From NCBI GenBank assembly GCA_045643465.1, contig JAZUKV010000033.1, positions 91,739-155,738 of the forward strand: 64,000 nt of DNA, read 5' to 3'. Source of the DNA: CAG-492 sp045643465. Lineage in GTDB: Bacteria; Bacillota; Clostridia; TANB77; CAG-508. Both the position numbers and the translations under genes were made by a program. Each line of letters starts with the position of its first letter. Position 1 is the first letter of the stretch. A model generated the notes under the pieces. The model had not been told where the DNA came from. It made no database searches and saw only the letters and a list, made by a program, of their open reading frames with translations. Below are positions 34,157 to 43,953 of the stretch, piece after piece.

Positions 34157-34756
34157 ATGTTTTCATATTTGAAAGGTACATATGAAGCGAGAATGCTAGA
34201 TTATATTATTTTAGATGTACATGATGTAGGTTATAAAATATATATGTCAGAAAATTCAATGAAAAATATAGGAGAAATTGGTAATAGCATAAAAGTTTAT
34301 ACATATTTAAAAGTAAGAGAGGATGACGTAAGTTTATATGGGTTTTCATCTGCAGAAGAGCTAAGAATGTTTGAAATGTTAATATCTGTTAGTGGAATAG
34401 GTGCAAAATCTGCAATAGGAATATTATCAAATATAGAGCCATCAGCATTTGCTATGGCGGTTGTTTCAGATGATATAACTATTCTAAAAAAATTACCAGG
34501 AATAGGTGCAAAATCTGCCCAAAGAATTATATTAGAGCTTAAAGATAAACTTAAGGACATAAGTATTGATGTTGCAGAAATAGAAACAATTTCAGCAATG
34601 ACTAATAAAAATGAGTATATCGAAGATATGGTCTCAGCATTACAAGTTTTAGGTTATCCAAGAAAAGATATACAAGATATTATGCCTAAAATGGATACAG
34701 AAAATAAAAATCTTGAAGATCTTATAAAAGATGCATTAGTCTTGTTATCAAAATAA
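34157..34756 (+). CDS. ruvA: Holliday junction branch migration protein RuvA
   Basis: 199 residues. OB-fold start MFSYLKGTYEARMLDYIILDVHDVGY, two helix-hairpin-helix segments (SGIGAKSAIGILSNI and PGIGAKSAQRIILELKDKL) that hold the junction, and a C-terminal domain III (about 150-199) with DMVSALQVLGYPRKDIQDI that contacts RuvB. Complete. RuvB normally follows RuvA directly, but here the next gene is a PBP, so the helicase and RuvC are elsewhere; a RusA-type resolvase exists at 18705. Ribosome site AAAGGAGG before ATG 34157. Confidence 0.96.
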   Translation: MFSYLKGTYEARMLDYIILDVHDVGYKIYMSENSMKNIGEIGNSIKVYTYLKVREDDVSLYGFSSAEELRMFEMLISVSGIGAKSAIGILSNIEPSAFAMAVVSDDITILKKLPGIGAKSAQRIILELKDKLKDISIDVAEIETISAMTNKNEYIEDMVSALQVLGYPRKDIQDIMPKMDTENKNLEDLIKDALVLLSK

Positions 34757-34866
34757 TTGCATAAATATTAAAATATATGCAAAAACTCTTTTATTTTTTG
34801 TAAATTTATAATATAATTTTATTGTGATTTGGCAGTTGAAAAAATTGTCAGAAAAGGAGTAAAAAT

Positions 34867-37551
34867 ATGGAAAAAAAGTCAAAAAATAAAGGTACTAGTT
34901 CAATTGGTAGTAAAGTAACAAAAAAGACAACTAGTAGCCCAAAAAATAAAAAGGAAAAAACTAATAAAAAGAAACATCCAGTATTGAAAAAAATAATAAT
35001 AATATCTGTGTTATTATTTGTTTTAGCAATATTAGTAGGAATAGGAATATTTTGTGGAATATTCTTTAGTGATAAGTTTGCTTTATCAAGAGAAGATTTG
35101 CTATTATCAAATGCAAATACAACAGTTTATGATAAAAATGGTACTGTAATAGCAGAGCTATCAGGAGATGAAAATAGAGAAATAATTACTATAGCTGATA
35201 TGACAGAATATTTACCTAAAGCATTTGTTGCGATAGAAGACGAAAGATTTTATAGCCATAAAGGTGTTGATATAAAAAGAACTTTGGCAGCAACAGGAAC
35301 TTATTTATTAAAAGGAGATTCTTCATTTGGTGGAAGTACTATAACACAGCAATTAGTTAAAAATATAACTAATGAAAGAGATAACTCAGGATCTGCTGGT
35401 GTTGAAAGAAAAATAAAAGAAATGTCTAGAGCATACCAGGTAGAAAAAATGATATCTAAGGATCAAATTTTAGAGCTTTATTTAAACATAATTCCACTTG
35501 GAGCTGATGGAAAAGATATATGTGGAGTTGAAATGGCTGCTACATATTATTTCAATAAATCAGCAAGTGAACTATCAATAGAAGAATGTGCTTTTTTAGC
35601 AGGAATCAATAATGCACCAAACACATATAATCCATTTAAAAATGCAGGAGAAAATGGTGATGCTGCTAAACAAGAGCAAGTTATGAATAAAATAAAAACT
35701 AGAACAAAAACAGTTTTAGCTAAAATGAAAGAGCTTAAGTATATAACAGAGGAACAATATAATGAAGCTTATCAAAAAGTTGAAAGCGGAATTGCTTTCA
35801 ATAAAGGTCAATTACCATCATCAACTGTAAGATCTTATTTTATACAATTAGCTTTGGATGAAGTTATAAATGATTTAGTAGAAGAAAAAGGATTTTCAGA
35901 AGAATATGCTAAAAGTCGTGTATATGGTGGAGGATATAAAATATACTTAACACAAGATTCTGGAATTCAAGCTAATATAGATGAAGTATATAGAAGTGGT
36001 AATTATATATTAACATCACCAAAATCAGCTACACATTCACAATCAGCTATGGTTATTATAGATCATACAACAGGTCAAGTTGTAGGATTAACAGGTGGTT
36101 TAGGATCTGATGTTGATGCAATAGGATTGAATAGAGCAAATATAGTTCAACAAACAGGTTCATCAATAAAACCAATTGTAACATATGGATATGGAATTGA
36201 AAGCAGAACAATAACTGCAGCAACTGTCTATAACGATGCAAAAACTGCATTTGGTAAGTGGGAACCTAAAAATGATAGTGGAGGTTTTTCAGGGTATATA
36301 ACAGTTAGAAATGCGATAGAAAGATCTGTTAACATTGTAGCCTGCAAGATTATGTCTGAATTAGGACCAGATAATGCCATAGATTTTGCAAGAAAATGCG
36401 GAATATCAACTTTAATTAAAGCAAGTGAAGTTGAAAAAGGTAAAAATAATGATTCAAATATTTCGTCAATGGCATTAGGTGGTCAAACTGTTGGTGTAAC
36501 GCCATTAGAAATGGCTGCAGCATATGCTATGATTGCAAATAATGGTGTATATATTTCACCTACATTTTATACAAAAGTAGAAGATTCTGCAGGAAATATT
36601 GTAGTAGAATCAAAACAAACATCAGAAAGAGTTATGACTGAGCAACATGCTTATATAATGAAAACCTTATTAAAACAACCAGTAGAAGGTGGATCTGGAA
36701 CAGCAAGAGTTTGTCGAATGAATAATTTTGATGTAGGTGCAAAAACAGGAACAACTAATGACAAGAAAGATAACTGGTTATGCGGATTTACTCCATATTA
36801 TACAGCTGCTGCATGGTATGGATATGATGATAATAATGTTGTAATAAATGGAAGTGGAAATAATGCTGCTAAATTATGGGCAGATGTTATGAAAAAAGTA
36901 CATACAAATTTAAATGCTGCAAAATTTACAGAGCCTAGCGGAATTGTTAAACTTACAGTATGTAAGAAATCAGGATGTAGAGCAACAAGCTCTTGCTCAG
37001 AAACTTATACAGAATATTTTGTACAAGGTGAGGAGCCAGGAACTTGTGAGGGGCATGCATTAAAAGTATGCTCTGATTCACACAAAATAGCAACTGAATT
37101 TTGTCCTAACACATATTATTATAGTTTCCTTCCAGAAAAGGAAAAAAATCCAAGTTGGAAGACAACAAGTGATGAATCAGTAGCACCAACAGAAACATGT
37201 ACAATGCATACAGGAAATACTACAACAGTTGATACAAATGTACCAAATACAAAAGTTCCAGAATCAACTGACATAACTGTTCCAAATATTATTGGACTAT
37301 CAGAGACAGATGCAAAGGCTAAATTAAGAGGATTAGGATTAACAGTTTTTTCAAAAACAAAAAATGATCCTACTAAAAAAGATGGTGTTGTAATACAACA
37401 AAGTATTAATCCAAATGATGTAGTTGAAAAAAATACTGCAATAACAATAACAATAAATAAATTGGACAGAACACCAGATTCAGGAAATAATACAAATCCA
37501 GATAGAAATTTAACTAATAATTCAGATAGTAATACAACTAGAAAGCCATAA
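34867..37551 (+). CDS. Class A penicillin-binding protein with C-terminal PASTA domain
   Basis: 894 residues. Basic Lys/Ser/Thr head, one transmembrane helix (about 39-65), GT51 domain with EDERFYSHKGVDIKRT (Glu about 124) and GGSTITQQLVKNIT, transpeptidase with TGSSIKPIVTYG (S-x-x-K about 432), SVN and GAKTGTTNDKKDNW (about 624). Cysteine-containing segment (VCKKSGCRATSSCSETYT..) follows, then a PASTA domain (about 803-865: VPNIIGLSETDAKAKL) and a Thr/Asn tail. It resembles the PBP at 20260 in general design, but has PASTA instead of D/Y repeats, so the two may differ in partner or cell site. Monocistronic. Confidence 0.95.
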   Translation: MEKKSKNKGTSSIGSKVTKKTTSSPKNKKEKTNKKKHPVLKKIIIISVLLFVLAILVGIGIFCGIFFSDKFALSREDLLLSNANTTVYDKNGTVIAELSGDENREIITIADMTEYLPKAFVAIEDERFYSHKGVDIKRTLAATGTYLLKGDSSFGGSTITQQLVKNITNERDNSGSAGVERKIKEMSRAYQVEKMISKDQILELYLNIIPLGADGKDICGVEMAATYYFNKSASELSIEECAFLAGINNAPNTYNPFKNAGENGDAAKQEQVMNKIKTRTKTVLAKMKELKYITEEQYNEAYQKVESGIAFNKGQLPSSTVRSYFIQLALDEVINDLVEEKGFSEEYAKSRVYGGGYKIYLTQDSGIQANIDEVYRSGNYILTSPKSATHSQSAMVIIDHTTGQVVGLTGGLGSDVDAIGLNRANIVQQTGSSIKPIVTYGYGIESRTITAATVYNDAKTAFGKWEPKNDSGGFSGYITVRNAIERSVNIVACKIMSELGPDNAIDFARKCGISTLIKASEVEKGKNNDSNISSMALGGQTVGVTPLEMAAAYAMIANNGVYISPTFYTKVEDSAGNIVVESKQTSERVMTEQHAYIMKTLLKQPVEGGSGTARVCRMNNFDVGAKTGTTNDKKDNWLCGFTPYYTAAAWYGYDDNNVVINGSGNNAAKLWADVMKKVHTNLNAAKFTEPSGIVKLTVCKKSGCRATSSCSETYTEYFVQGEEPGTCEGHALKVCSDSHKIATEFCPNTYYYSFLPEKEKNPSWKTTSDESVAPTETCTMHTGNTTTVDTNVPNTKVPESTDITVPNIIGLSETDAKAKLRGLGLTVFSKTKNDPTKKDGVVIQQSINPNDVVEKNTAITITINKLDRTPDSGNNTNPDRNLTNNSDSNTTRKP

Positions 37552-37555
37552 TAAT

Positions 37556-37590
37556 ACAAACACTGGCATAGCCCAGTGTTTGTAATTTTA
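37556..37590 (+). terminator. Terminator after the second PBP gene
   Basis: ACAAACACTGG pairs perfectly with CCAGTGTTTGT, followed by a T-rich stretch. Confidence 0.85.
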
Positions 37591-37608
37591 ATAAACTGAG
37601 GTGAGTTT

Positions 37609-38394
37609 ATGAATTTTTGTAAATCTATAATTGGAAGTGTCATAAATTTTGATTTATATAAAGATATTTGGAAAGAAAAAGTTTCAAAATCGATAATATA
37701 TTTTTTAATTTTAATTGCAATATATGCATTTGCAGTTTCAATAGGAGCTATTTACATATTTAATTCTTCAAAAAATAATATAGTAGAATCAATTCAAAAT
37801 GATATTTCTAGCTTATATTATAAAGATGGCGAATTATGTGTAAATGAAGATAAAGAAACAAATATATATTTTAATAAAATAATGATTAATACTAGTGAAG
37901 ATGAATATTATACAGAAAATCCACTAGGTAAGATTATTTTAGGGAAAAAGTATGTAATAATAAAATTAAACAATACAGATTTTAAATTTAAATACACGGA
38001 TATTTTTGATGGAGAATTTAATAAGGATAATCTTATAGGATTATTTGATTTTAGTATTGGTTATTATATAATATTTTTCATTATAGCTCTAATTTTTTCA
38101 TATATAGTGTTTTTTTGTTCAACGATGTTAGATATTTTAATAATAACTTTAATAGGTATAATAATATGTAGGATATTTGGGAATAATAATCTAAAATTCA
38201 AAAATATATTTTCAATTTCAATACATGCTATAACATTACCAGTTATACTAAGTATTATTTATTATCTGATAAATTGTTTTACAGGTTTTTATATAAAGTA
38301 TTTTTCTACAATGTATACAGCAGTTGCTATCATTTATATGATGACAGCAATAACATTAATATCCAGTGAAGATAGAGAAAAGGGTGTAAAATAA
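37609..38394 (+). CDS. DUF1189-like membrane protein
   Basis: 261 residues. Helix 1 at about 28-50, then an extracytoplasmic domain of roughly 100 residues rich in Asp, Glu and Tyr, then four helices between about 148 and 258. This one-plus-four layout with a large external domain and the YKDIWKEKVSKSIIYFLIL start fits the DUF1189 family of unknown function; I base this on memory of the family, not a search. It is followed after 23 bases by ftsH, perhaps one transcript. GAGGTGAG precedes ATG 37609. Confidence 0.65.
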   Translation: MNFCKSIIGSVINFDLYKDIWKEKVSKSIIYFLILIAIYAFAVSIGAIYIFNSSKNNIVESIQNDISSLYYKDGELCVNEDKETNIYFNKIMINTSEDEYYTENPLGKIILGKKYVIIKLNNTDFKFKYTDIFDGEFNKDNLIGLFDFSIGYYIIFFIIALIFSYIVFFCSTMLDILIITLIGIIICRIFGNNNLKFKNIFSISIHAITLPVILSIIYYLINCFTGFYIKYFSTMYTAVAIIYMMTAITLISSEDREKGVK

Positions 38395-38417
38395 TAATTT
38401 CGAAGGGAGAGCATAAG

Positions 38418-40217
38418 ATGGATTCAAATAAAAATAAAAATGATGGCAAGAAAAAGGTAATAATAGCATCAATAATAGCAATAATAATAATTGGCGCAGC
38501 AATATTTGGAATAAAAAAATATACAGATTACAGTAAGCAAAAAGAAGAAGAAACTTTAGCATATTCAGAGCTTATTTCTGAGATACAAAAGGATACTGTT
38601 GAAAAGGTTGAATTAACAGCTAAAAGTGAAACAGTTAAAGTAAAATTTAAAGATAAAGAAGAAGAAAAGGATGCCATAGTACCAGAAAACGAAGCATTTA
38701 TAGAATTTGTTCAAGATCAAATAAAAGAAGGAAAAACAATAAAATTAATTCAAAAAGAAGAAAATATATTTTTAGCTATAGGAAGCAAATTACTTGCTTT
38801 TCTTCCTACAATAATGATAATTGCTTTATTAGTATTAATGTTACAAATGCAAGGTCTTGGTGAAAAAGGTAAAGTATATGATTCTACTACTCAAAAAACA
38901 AAAACTACATTTAAAGATATAGCAGGTTTAGATGAAGAAAAACAAGAAATGATAGAAATAGTTAATTTTCTAAAAAAACCAAAGAAATTTTTAGAAATGG
39001 GAGCAAAAATTCCTAGAGGAGTTTTACTATGCGGAAATCCTGGAACTGGTAAAACATTAATTGCAAAAGCAATTGCAGGAGAAGCAGATGTTCCATTTAT
39101 ATCAATGAGTGGATCTGAGTTTATAGAAATGTTTGCAGGACTTGGTGCTTCTAGAGTTAGAAAATTATTTGAAAAAGCAAGAAAAATATCTCCTTGTATA
39201 GTGTTTATTGATGAAATTGATGCAATAGGATCAAGAAGAACATCTTCAACTGGTGCAGAAAGTGAAAATAATCAAACATTAAATCAATTGTTAGTTGAAA
39301 TGGATGGTTTTGATACAGAAGAAGCAATAATTGTATTAGCAGCTACAAATAGACCAGAAATGTTAGACAAAGCATTATTAAGACCAGGAAGATTTGATAG
39401 ACAAATTACGATTGGTTTACCAGATTTAAATGGTAGAGAAGATATATTAAAAATACATGCTAAAGGTAAGAAATTATCACCAGAAGTAAATTTAAAAAGC
39501 ATTGCAGAAGATACAGCTGGATTTACAGGGGCAGAGCTTGCAAATATACTAAATGAGGCAGCAATTATTGCTACTATAAAAAACAGAGCTTCAATAACAA
39601 ATGATGATATTGAAGAAGCTGTTAAAAAGGTAACAGTAGGAATAGAAAAGCATAGTAGAGTTATATCTGAGAAAGATAAAAGATTAACTGCATTCCATGA
39701 GGCAGGACATGCTATTGTTAGTAGATATTTAGAAACACAAAAAGACATAAAAGAAGTTTCTATTATTCCAAGAGGTGTTGCTGGTGGTTATACAATGTAT
39801 AAGACTAATGAAGATAAGTTCTATATTTCTAAGCAAGAAATGCAAGAAAAATTAATAGCTTTACTAGGTGGAAGAGCTGCAGAAAAAATTGCGTTAGATG
39901 ATATTTCAACAGGAGCTAGTAATGATATAGAAGTTGCTACTAAAATTGCAACAGATATGGTAACAGTATATGGAATGAGTGATATAGTTGGCCCTATTTC
40001 AATTAATCTAGAAAAAGATCCATATCAAGTTGAAATTCTAGGTGAAAAATTTGAAGATTCTATAGGAACTGAAATAAAATTACTTATAGATAATGCATAT
40101 TATCAAGCCAAAAAAATTATTTCAGAGCATATGGATAAACTTAATTTAGTTGCAAATGCATTAATTGAAAAAGAAATAATTTCAGCAGAAGAGTTTGAAG
40201 AATTCTTTAGAGATTAA
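38418..40217 (+). CDS. ftsH: ATP-dependent zinc metalloprotease FtsH
   Basis: 599 residues. Two transmembrane helices (about 12-33 and 122-143) around a periplasmic domain, then the AAA domain (Walker A GNPGTGKT about 205, instead of the usual GPPGTGKT; Walker B CIVFIDEIDAIG; second region of homology LRPGRFDRQI) and the M41 peptidase with HEAGHAI (about 425). The pore loop reads EMFAGLGASRVR where most FtsH have FVGVGASRVR. It degrades membrane and regulatory proteins. Basic start and a GAAGGGAG ribosome site before ATG 38418. Confidence 0.97.
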   Translation: MDSNKNKNDGKKKVIIASIIAIIIIGAAIFGIKKYTDYSKQKEEETLAYSELISEIQKDTVEKVELTAKSETVKVKFKDKEEEKDAIVPENEAFIEFVQDQIKEGKTIKLIQKEENIFLAIGSKLLAFLPTIMIIALLVLMLQMQGLGEKGKVYDSTTQKTKTTFKDIAGLDEEKQEMIEIVNFLKKPKKFLEMGAKIPRGVLLCGNPGTGKTLIAKAIAGEADVPFISMSGSEFIEMFAGLGASRVRKLFEKARKISPCIVFIDEIDAIGSRRTSSTGAESENNQTLNQLLVEMDGFDTEEAIIVLAATNRPEMLDKALLRPGRFDRQITIGLPDLNGREDILKIHAKGKKLSPEVNLKSIAEDTAGFTGAELANILNEAAIIATIKNRASITNDDIEEAVKKVTVGIEKHSRVISEKDKRLTAFHEAGHAIVSRYLETQKDIKEVSIIPRGVAGGYTMYKTNEDKFYISKQEMQEKLIALLGGRAAEKIALDDISTGASNDIEVATKIATDMVTVYGMSDIVGPISINLEKDPYQVEILGEKFEDSIGTEIKLLIDNAYYQAKKIISEHMDKLNLVANALIEKEIISAEEFEEFFRD

Positions 40218-40220
40218 AAT

Positions 40221-40267
40221 AAAAAAGTAATTTTTGCTAAAATTAATTTAGTAAAAATTACTTTTTT
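40221..40267 (+). terminator. Terminator after ftsH
   Basis: AAAAAAGTAATTTTTGCTAAA pairs almost perfectly with TTTAGTAAAAATTACTTTTTT. Confidence 0.9.
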
Positions 40268-40336
40268 AATTTTTTTAAATTACTTGTATATAAATGTAAA
40301 ATGATGTAGAATAATGTAGGTAGGGAGGATAGACAA

Positions 40337-41923
40337 ATGTTAGAAGTCGAACAAAAAGAAAAAACAGAAGAGCTAAAAGATGAAGCTGTTAAAGACGCAA
40401 ATACAGAAGTACATGCAGATGTAAATCCGGAAGTAGTACAAGAAGAAGTAATAAATAATGAAGAGATAAAAGAAGAAGATAACAAGCCGGAAAAAAAGAA
40501 ATCAAACAAAAAATTCAAAATTTTAATTATAGTATCAATAGTACTTTTATTAGCAGTAGCAATATTTTTATTAGTTCAGTTTTTTGGTGCTCCCATAGTA
40601 AAATTGAATGGGGAAGATGTTGAAAAAGTAGAATATGGGACAAGTTATATAGATAAAGGTGTAATGGCTTATACAAAGTTAAAAGATATTAGTAGCTCTG
40701 TAATAACCGAAAGTAATGTAGATACATCAAAAATTGGAATATACGAAGTAAAATATAAAGTGCCATATTTAAATTCATATCAAGAATATAAGAGATCTGT
40801 TATGGTTATTGACTCAAAAGCTCCACAAATGGAGCTAAAAGGAGACAGCACTCTTAATATAGATTATAATGCCAAATATGAAGAGCCAGGATATTCTGCA
40901 ATTGATGAATATGATGGGGATATTTCAGAAAAAGTTGAGATAGAAAAGGTAGATATTAATAATTCAAAATATGAATATCATTATAAAATAAAAGATAGTT
41001 CAGGAAATACTTCCGAATTAGTAAGAACTATAAATTTGGTTGATGCAACAGCACCTGTAATAACTATAAAAGGTAAAACTATGATGAGTGTGCTAAAAGG
41101 AAATACATATAATGATGAAGGAGCTACAGCTAAAGATAATAAAGATGGTGATATATCTTCAAAGATTATTACTACAGGAAGTGTAGATACTTCAAAAGAA
41201 GGTACATATTCAATAACATATACTGCAAAGGATGAAGCTGGAAACGAAGCTAAAGCAGTTAGAACTGTTATAGTAGGAAATTCTGAAACTACAGGTGTTA
41301 TATATTTAACATTTGATGATGGTCCAAGTGCTAATACTACTCCAAAGATTCTTCAAATTTTAAAAGATAAAGGAGTAAAAGCAACATTTTTTATTATTAA
41401 TTATAGTGATAGTAATGAAGCTTTAGTAAAACAAGAAGCAGCAGAGGGGCACGCAATAGGAATACATGGATATTCACATACATATTCAGAAATATATTCA
41501 TCAGTTGATGCTTGTTATAATAATATAATAAAATTACAAGATAAAATTTATAAAACAACAGGTCAAAGGGTAAAAATACTAAGATTTCCAGGCGGAGCAT
41601 CTAATACAGTAAGCAAAAAATATTGTGCAGGAGTAATGTCAAAAATATCTAAAAAAGTTTTAGATGAAGGATTTAAATATTTTGACTGGAATGTATTATC
41701 TGGAGATGCTGGAGATGTAAAGACAAAAGAAGGCGTTTATAAAAATGTTGTAAATGGATTAAAACCAAATAGAAATAATATTGTTTTGATGCATGATTTT
41801 AGTGGAAACAACAAAACAGTAGAAGCCCTACCAGAAATTATTGATTATGGTATAGCACATGGGTATAAATTTGAAGTTATTACAACAAATACTGAAATGT
41901 ATGCACAAAAAATACAAAATTAG
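40337..41923 (+). CDS. Membrane-anchored polysaccharide deacetylase with Ig-like repeats
   Basis: 528 residues. Acidic cytoplasmic head (1-55, Glu/Val/Asn rich), transmembrane helix (about 60-82), three DUF5011-type Ig-like repeats (about 85-310; KLNGEDVEKVEYGTSYIDKG, MELKGDSTLNIDYNAKYEEP and ITIKGKTMMSVLKGNTYNDE, each ending with SxDxxxxGxYxVxYxxxD patterns), then a NodB deacetylase domain (about 318-520). Motifs: TFDDGPS, HGYSHTYSEIY, RFPGGASN, DWNVLSGDA and VLMHDF. It probably N-deacetylates peptidoglycan or another envelope glycan, giving lysozyme resistance (inference from family). ATG 40337 has GGGAGG upstream. Confidence 0.92.
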   Translation: MLEVEQKEKTEELKDEAVKDANTEVHADVNPEVVQEEVINNEEIKEEDNKPEKKKSNKKFKILIIVSIVLLLAVAIFLLVQFFGAPIVKLNGEDVEKVEYGTSYIDKGVMAYTKLKDISSSVITESNVDTSKIGIYEVKYKVPYLNSYQEYKRSVMVIDSKAPQMELKGDSTLNIDYNAKYEEPGYSAIDEYDGDISEKVEIEKVDINNSKYEYHYKIKDSSGNTSELVRTINLVDATAPVITIKGKTMMSVLKGNTYNDEGATAKDNKDGDISSKIITTGSVDTSKEGTYSITYTAKDEAGNEAKAVRTVIVGNSETTGVIYLTFDDGPSANTTPKILQILKDKGVKATFFIINYSDSNEALVKQEAAEGHAIGIHGYSHTYSEIYSSVDACYNNIIKLQDKIYKTTGQRVKILRFPGGASNTVSKKYCAGVMSKISKKVLDEGFKYFDWNVLSGDAGDVKTKEGVYKNVVNGLKPNRNNIVLMHDFSGNNKTVEALPEIIDYGIAHGYKFEVITTNTEMYAQKIQN

Positions 41924-41929
41924 ATACTA

Positions 41930-41955
41930 AAAGGATAAGTAAAAACTTATCCTTT
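41930..41955 (+). terminator. Weak terminator-like hairpin after the deacetylase gene
   Basis: AAAGGATAAGT pairs perfectly with ACTTATCCTTT around AAAA; the T-run after it is short. Confidence 0.55.
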
Positions 41956-42143
41956 GTTCATGTTAAGTTTGAATTAGTAATATAATTAGAAGAGGATAAA
42001 TATATTAAAATAGTTTAATTTACTAAAAAAGAATACATAATTTTCCAAAAAGATATTTATTTTTACCAAATTTTGAGGTATAATAGATATATAAGTGAGA
42101 AAAAAGGATGTAAAAGAAAGGCCGAGTGGAGGTGATTTATAAT

Positions 42144-42605
42144 ATGGAAAATAATACAATAAAAGAAAATTGTTTAGAAGTAATAGAAAAGCAAGATGTA
42201 TTAGAAATTTCAAGTGACAATACATTACCTGCCATTATTAATAAAAAAGAATTATTACCAGTAGTTATAAATCAGCAATGCAAGGAGCTATTTAAATTAA
42301 AAGAAGAGTTTTATAAAATTAGAAAAAATAATTCAATAGGAAAAACTATATTAAAAATATTAAAAAAATTAGTTTGTATTATTGCCAAAATAGTATATGC
42401 AATTTCAAAATGTATAACCAAATTAGTATGTTTTTTAGCTATTTCAGCCATTGTAACTATGACAACAGTAATTCTTACTAAAAATATAATTAACTATTAT
42501 TGTGGTGCAGTGCCAGCTGATGATAATTCATTTTCAATATTTAATATGAATAATATAGAGAAAAAAGTAGATAATAATAATATTGAAGAGAATCCTAGTA
42601 ATTAA
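42144..42605 (+). CDS. Small membrane protein, unknown
   Basis: 153 residues from ATG 42144, with GGAGGTG 10 bases upstream. A charged cytoplasmic-looking first half of 60 residues (Glu/Ile/Leu/Asn rich), a Lys-rich amphipathic linker (KTILKILKKLVCIIAKIVYAISKCITKLV), a hydrophobic helix (LVCFLAISAIVTMTTVILT) and an Asn-rich tail. Several Cys residues lie at the membrane face. No family recognised. It is alone between the deacetylase and cca, with its own terminator. Probably a peripheral/integral protein. Confidence 0.65.
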   Translation: MENNTIKENCLEVIEKQDVLEISSDNTLPAIINKKELLPVVINQQCKELFKLKEEFYKIRKNNSIGKTILKILKKLVCIIAKIVYAISKCITKLVCFLAISAIVTMTTVILTKNIINYYCGAVPADDNSFSIFNMNNIEKKVDNNNIEENPSN

Positions 42606-42625
42606 AAAAGAATTGTAATTAATAT

Positions 42626-42660
42626 GCACTATTTTAAATATAAAATAGTGCTATTTTTTT
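42626..42660 (+). terminator. Terminator upstream of cca
   Basis: GCACTATTTTA pairs perfectly with TAAAATAGTGC around AATA, followed by a T-run. Confidence 0.85.
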
Positions 42661-42674
42661 GTTGAGGTGAATTA

Positions 42675-43931
42675 ATGAAGAAGATAATGGAAATTGCTAA
42701 TATAATTAAAGAAAATGGTGGGAAACTTTATCTTGTTGGTGGAGCTGTGCGTGATAAAATTTTTAATCTTAAGCAAGATGATGAAGATTATTGTATTGTT
42801 GGAATAGATGCTAAAAAATTTGAAGAGCTATTTCCAGAAGCAAAAATAAAAGGAAAAGCTTTTCCTGTATATGATATAGAAGGGAAAGAATTTGCTTTGG
42901 CCAGAGCTGAACAAAAAAATGGGAAGGGTCATAAAGAATTTTTGATAGAAGTAAGTTCCAAAATTACTTTAGAAGAAGATTTAAAAAGAAGAGATTTAAC
43001 GATAAACGCTATTGCAGAAGATGTTTTAACAGGGGAAATAATAGATCCATATAATGGAATTGAAGATTTCAAAAGAAAAATAATTAGAGCTGTATCTGAA
43101 AGTTTTAAAGAAGATCCTTTAAGAGCGTATAGGGCTGCAAGATTTGCTGCTAAGTTTAATTTTGAAGTTGAAGAAAATACTTTAAAAATGATTAACGAAC
43201 TAAAATCTGAGTTAAGTACATTATCTGCAGAAAGAATATTTTATGAATTAAGAAAGTCTTTAAAAACAGATCATCCAGAAAAATTTTTCGAAATTTTAAG
43301 ACAAGCTGATATTTTAGATGTACATTTTGAAGAGCTTTCAAAATTAATTGGTGCATTGCAACCTGTACAATATCATCCAGAAGGGGATAGCTACAATCAT
43401 ACTATGCTTGCACTTAAAATGTCTGCTTCATTGACAGATAACGAGATAATAAGATTTTGTGCACTTGTTCATGATTTAGGAAAAGGTTTAACTCCAAAAG
43501 AAGAATATCCTCATCATATTAATCATGATAAAAATGGTGTGGAGCTAGTAAAAAAATTAGGGAATAGATTGAAATTGCCAAATTCTTGGATTAAGTGTGG
43601 CATTACTGCAGCGAGAGAGCATATGAAAGGTGGCATATTCAATAAAATGACACCTAAGAAAAAGATTGAATTTATTGAAAGAATAGATAAATCTATGCTA
43701 GGATTAAGAGGTTTGGAAATAGTTGTAGAATCAGATAGAAATTGTAGAGGAACAGAAAAGACTAAAGTTGAGTTTGCAGAGCTGGGAGCAAAGATTTTAA
43801 ATAAGATTGATGGCAATTATGTTATGAAAAAATATCCAAACTTAAAACAAGGTATTAATTTAAAAGAGAAAATGCATGAAGAAAGAATATATTATTTGAA
43901 GGAGCTAATAAATAAAAAAGCAAATATCTAA
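42675..43931 (+). CDS. cca: CCA-adding tRNA nucleotidyltransferase with HD domain
   Basis: 418 residues. Class II nucleotidyltransferase head: KLYLVGGAVRDKIFNLKQDDEDYCIVG, including the D-x-D metal pair, the RRDLTINAIAEDV motif B, and the RAYRAARFAAKFNFEVEENT motif C. The C-terminal half carries an HD phosphohydrolase domain (ALVHDLGKGLTPKEEYPHHINH), as in the E. coli type of CCA enzyme, not the HD-free form of Bacillus; it could alternatively be a related poly(A) polymerase. It adds or repairs the 3' CCA of tRNA. Start ATG 42675 with GAGGTGA upstream. Confidence 0.9.
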   Translation: MKKIMEIANIIKENGGKLYLVGGAVRDKIFNLKQDDEDYCIVGIDAKKFEELFPEAKIKGKAFPVYDIEGKEFALARAEQKNGKGHKEFLIEVSSKITLEEDLKRRDLTINAIAEDVLTGEIIDPYNGIEDFKRKIIRAVSESFKEDPLRAYRAARFAAKFNFEVEENTLKMINELKSELSTLSAERIFYELRKSLKTDHPEKFFEILRQADILDVHFEELSKLIGALQPVQYHPEGDSYNHTMLALKMSASLTDNEIIRFCALVHDLGKGLTPKEEYPHHINHDKNGVELVKKLGNRLKLPNSWIKCGITAAREHMKGGIFNKMTPKKKIEFIERIDKSMLGLRGLEIVVESDRNCRGTEKTKVEFAELGAKILNKIDGNYVMKKYPNLKQGINLKEKMHEERIYYLKELINKKANI

Positions 43932-43948
43932 TTTGATATTTGCTTTTT
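43914..43948. terminator. Bidirectional terminator between cca and ppaC
   Basis: AAAAAGCAAATATC pairs with GATATTTGCTTTTT; the arm contains the cca stop region. Confidence 0.85.
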
Positions 43949-43953
43949 ATGTA

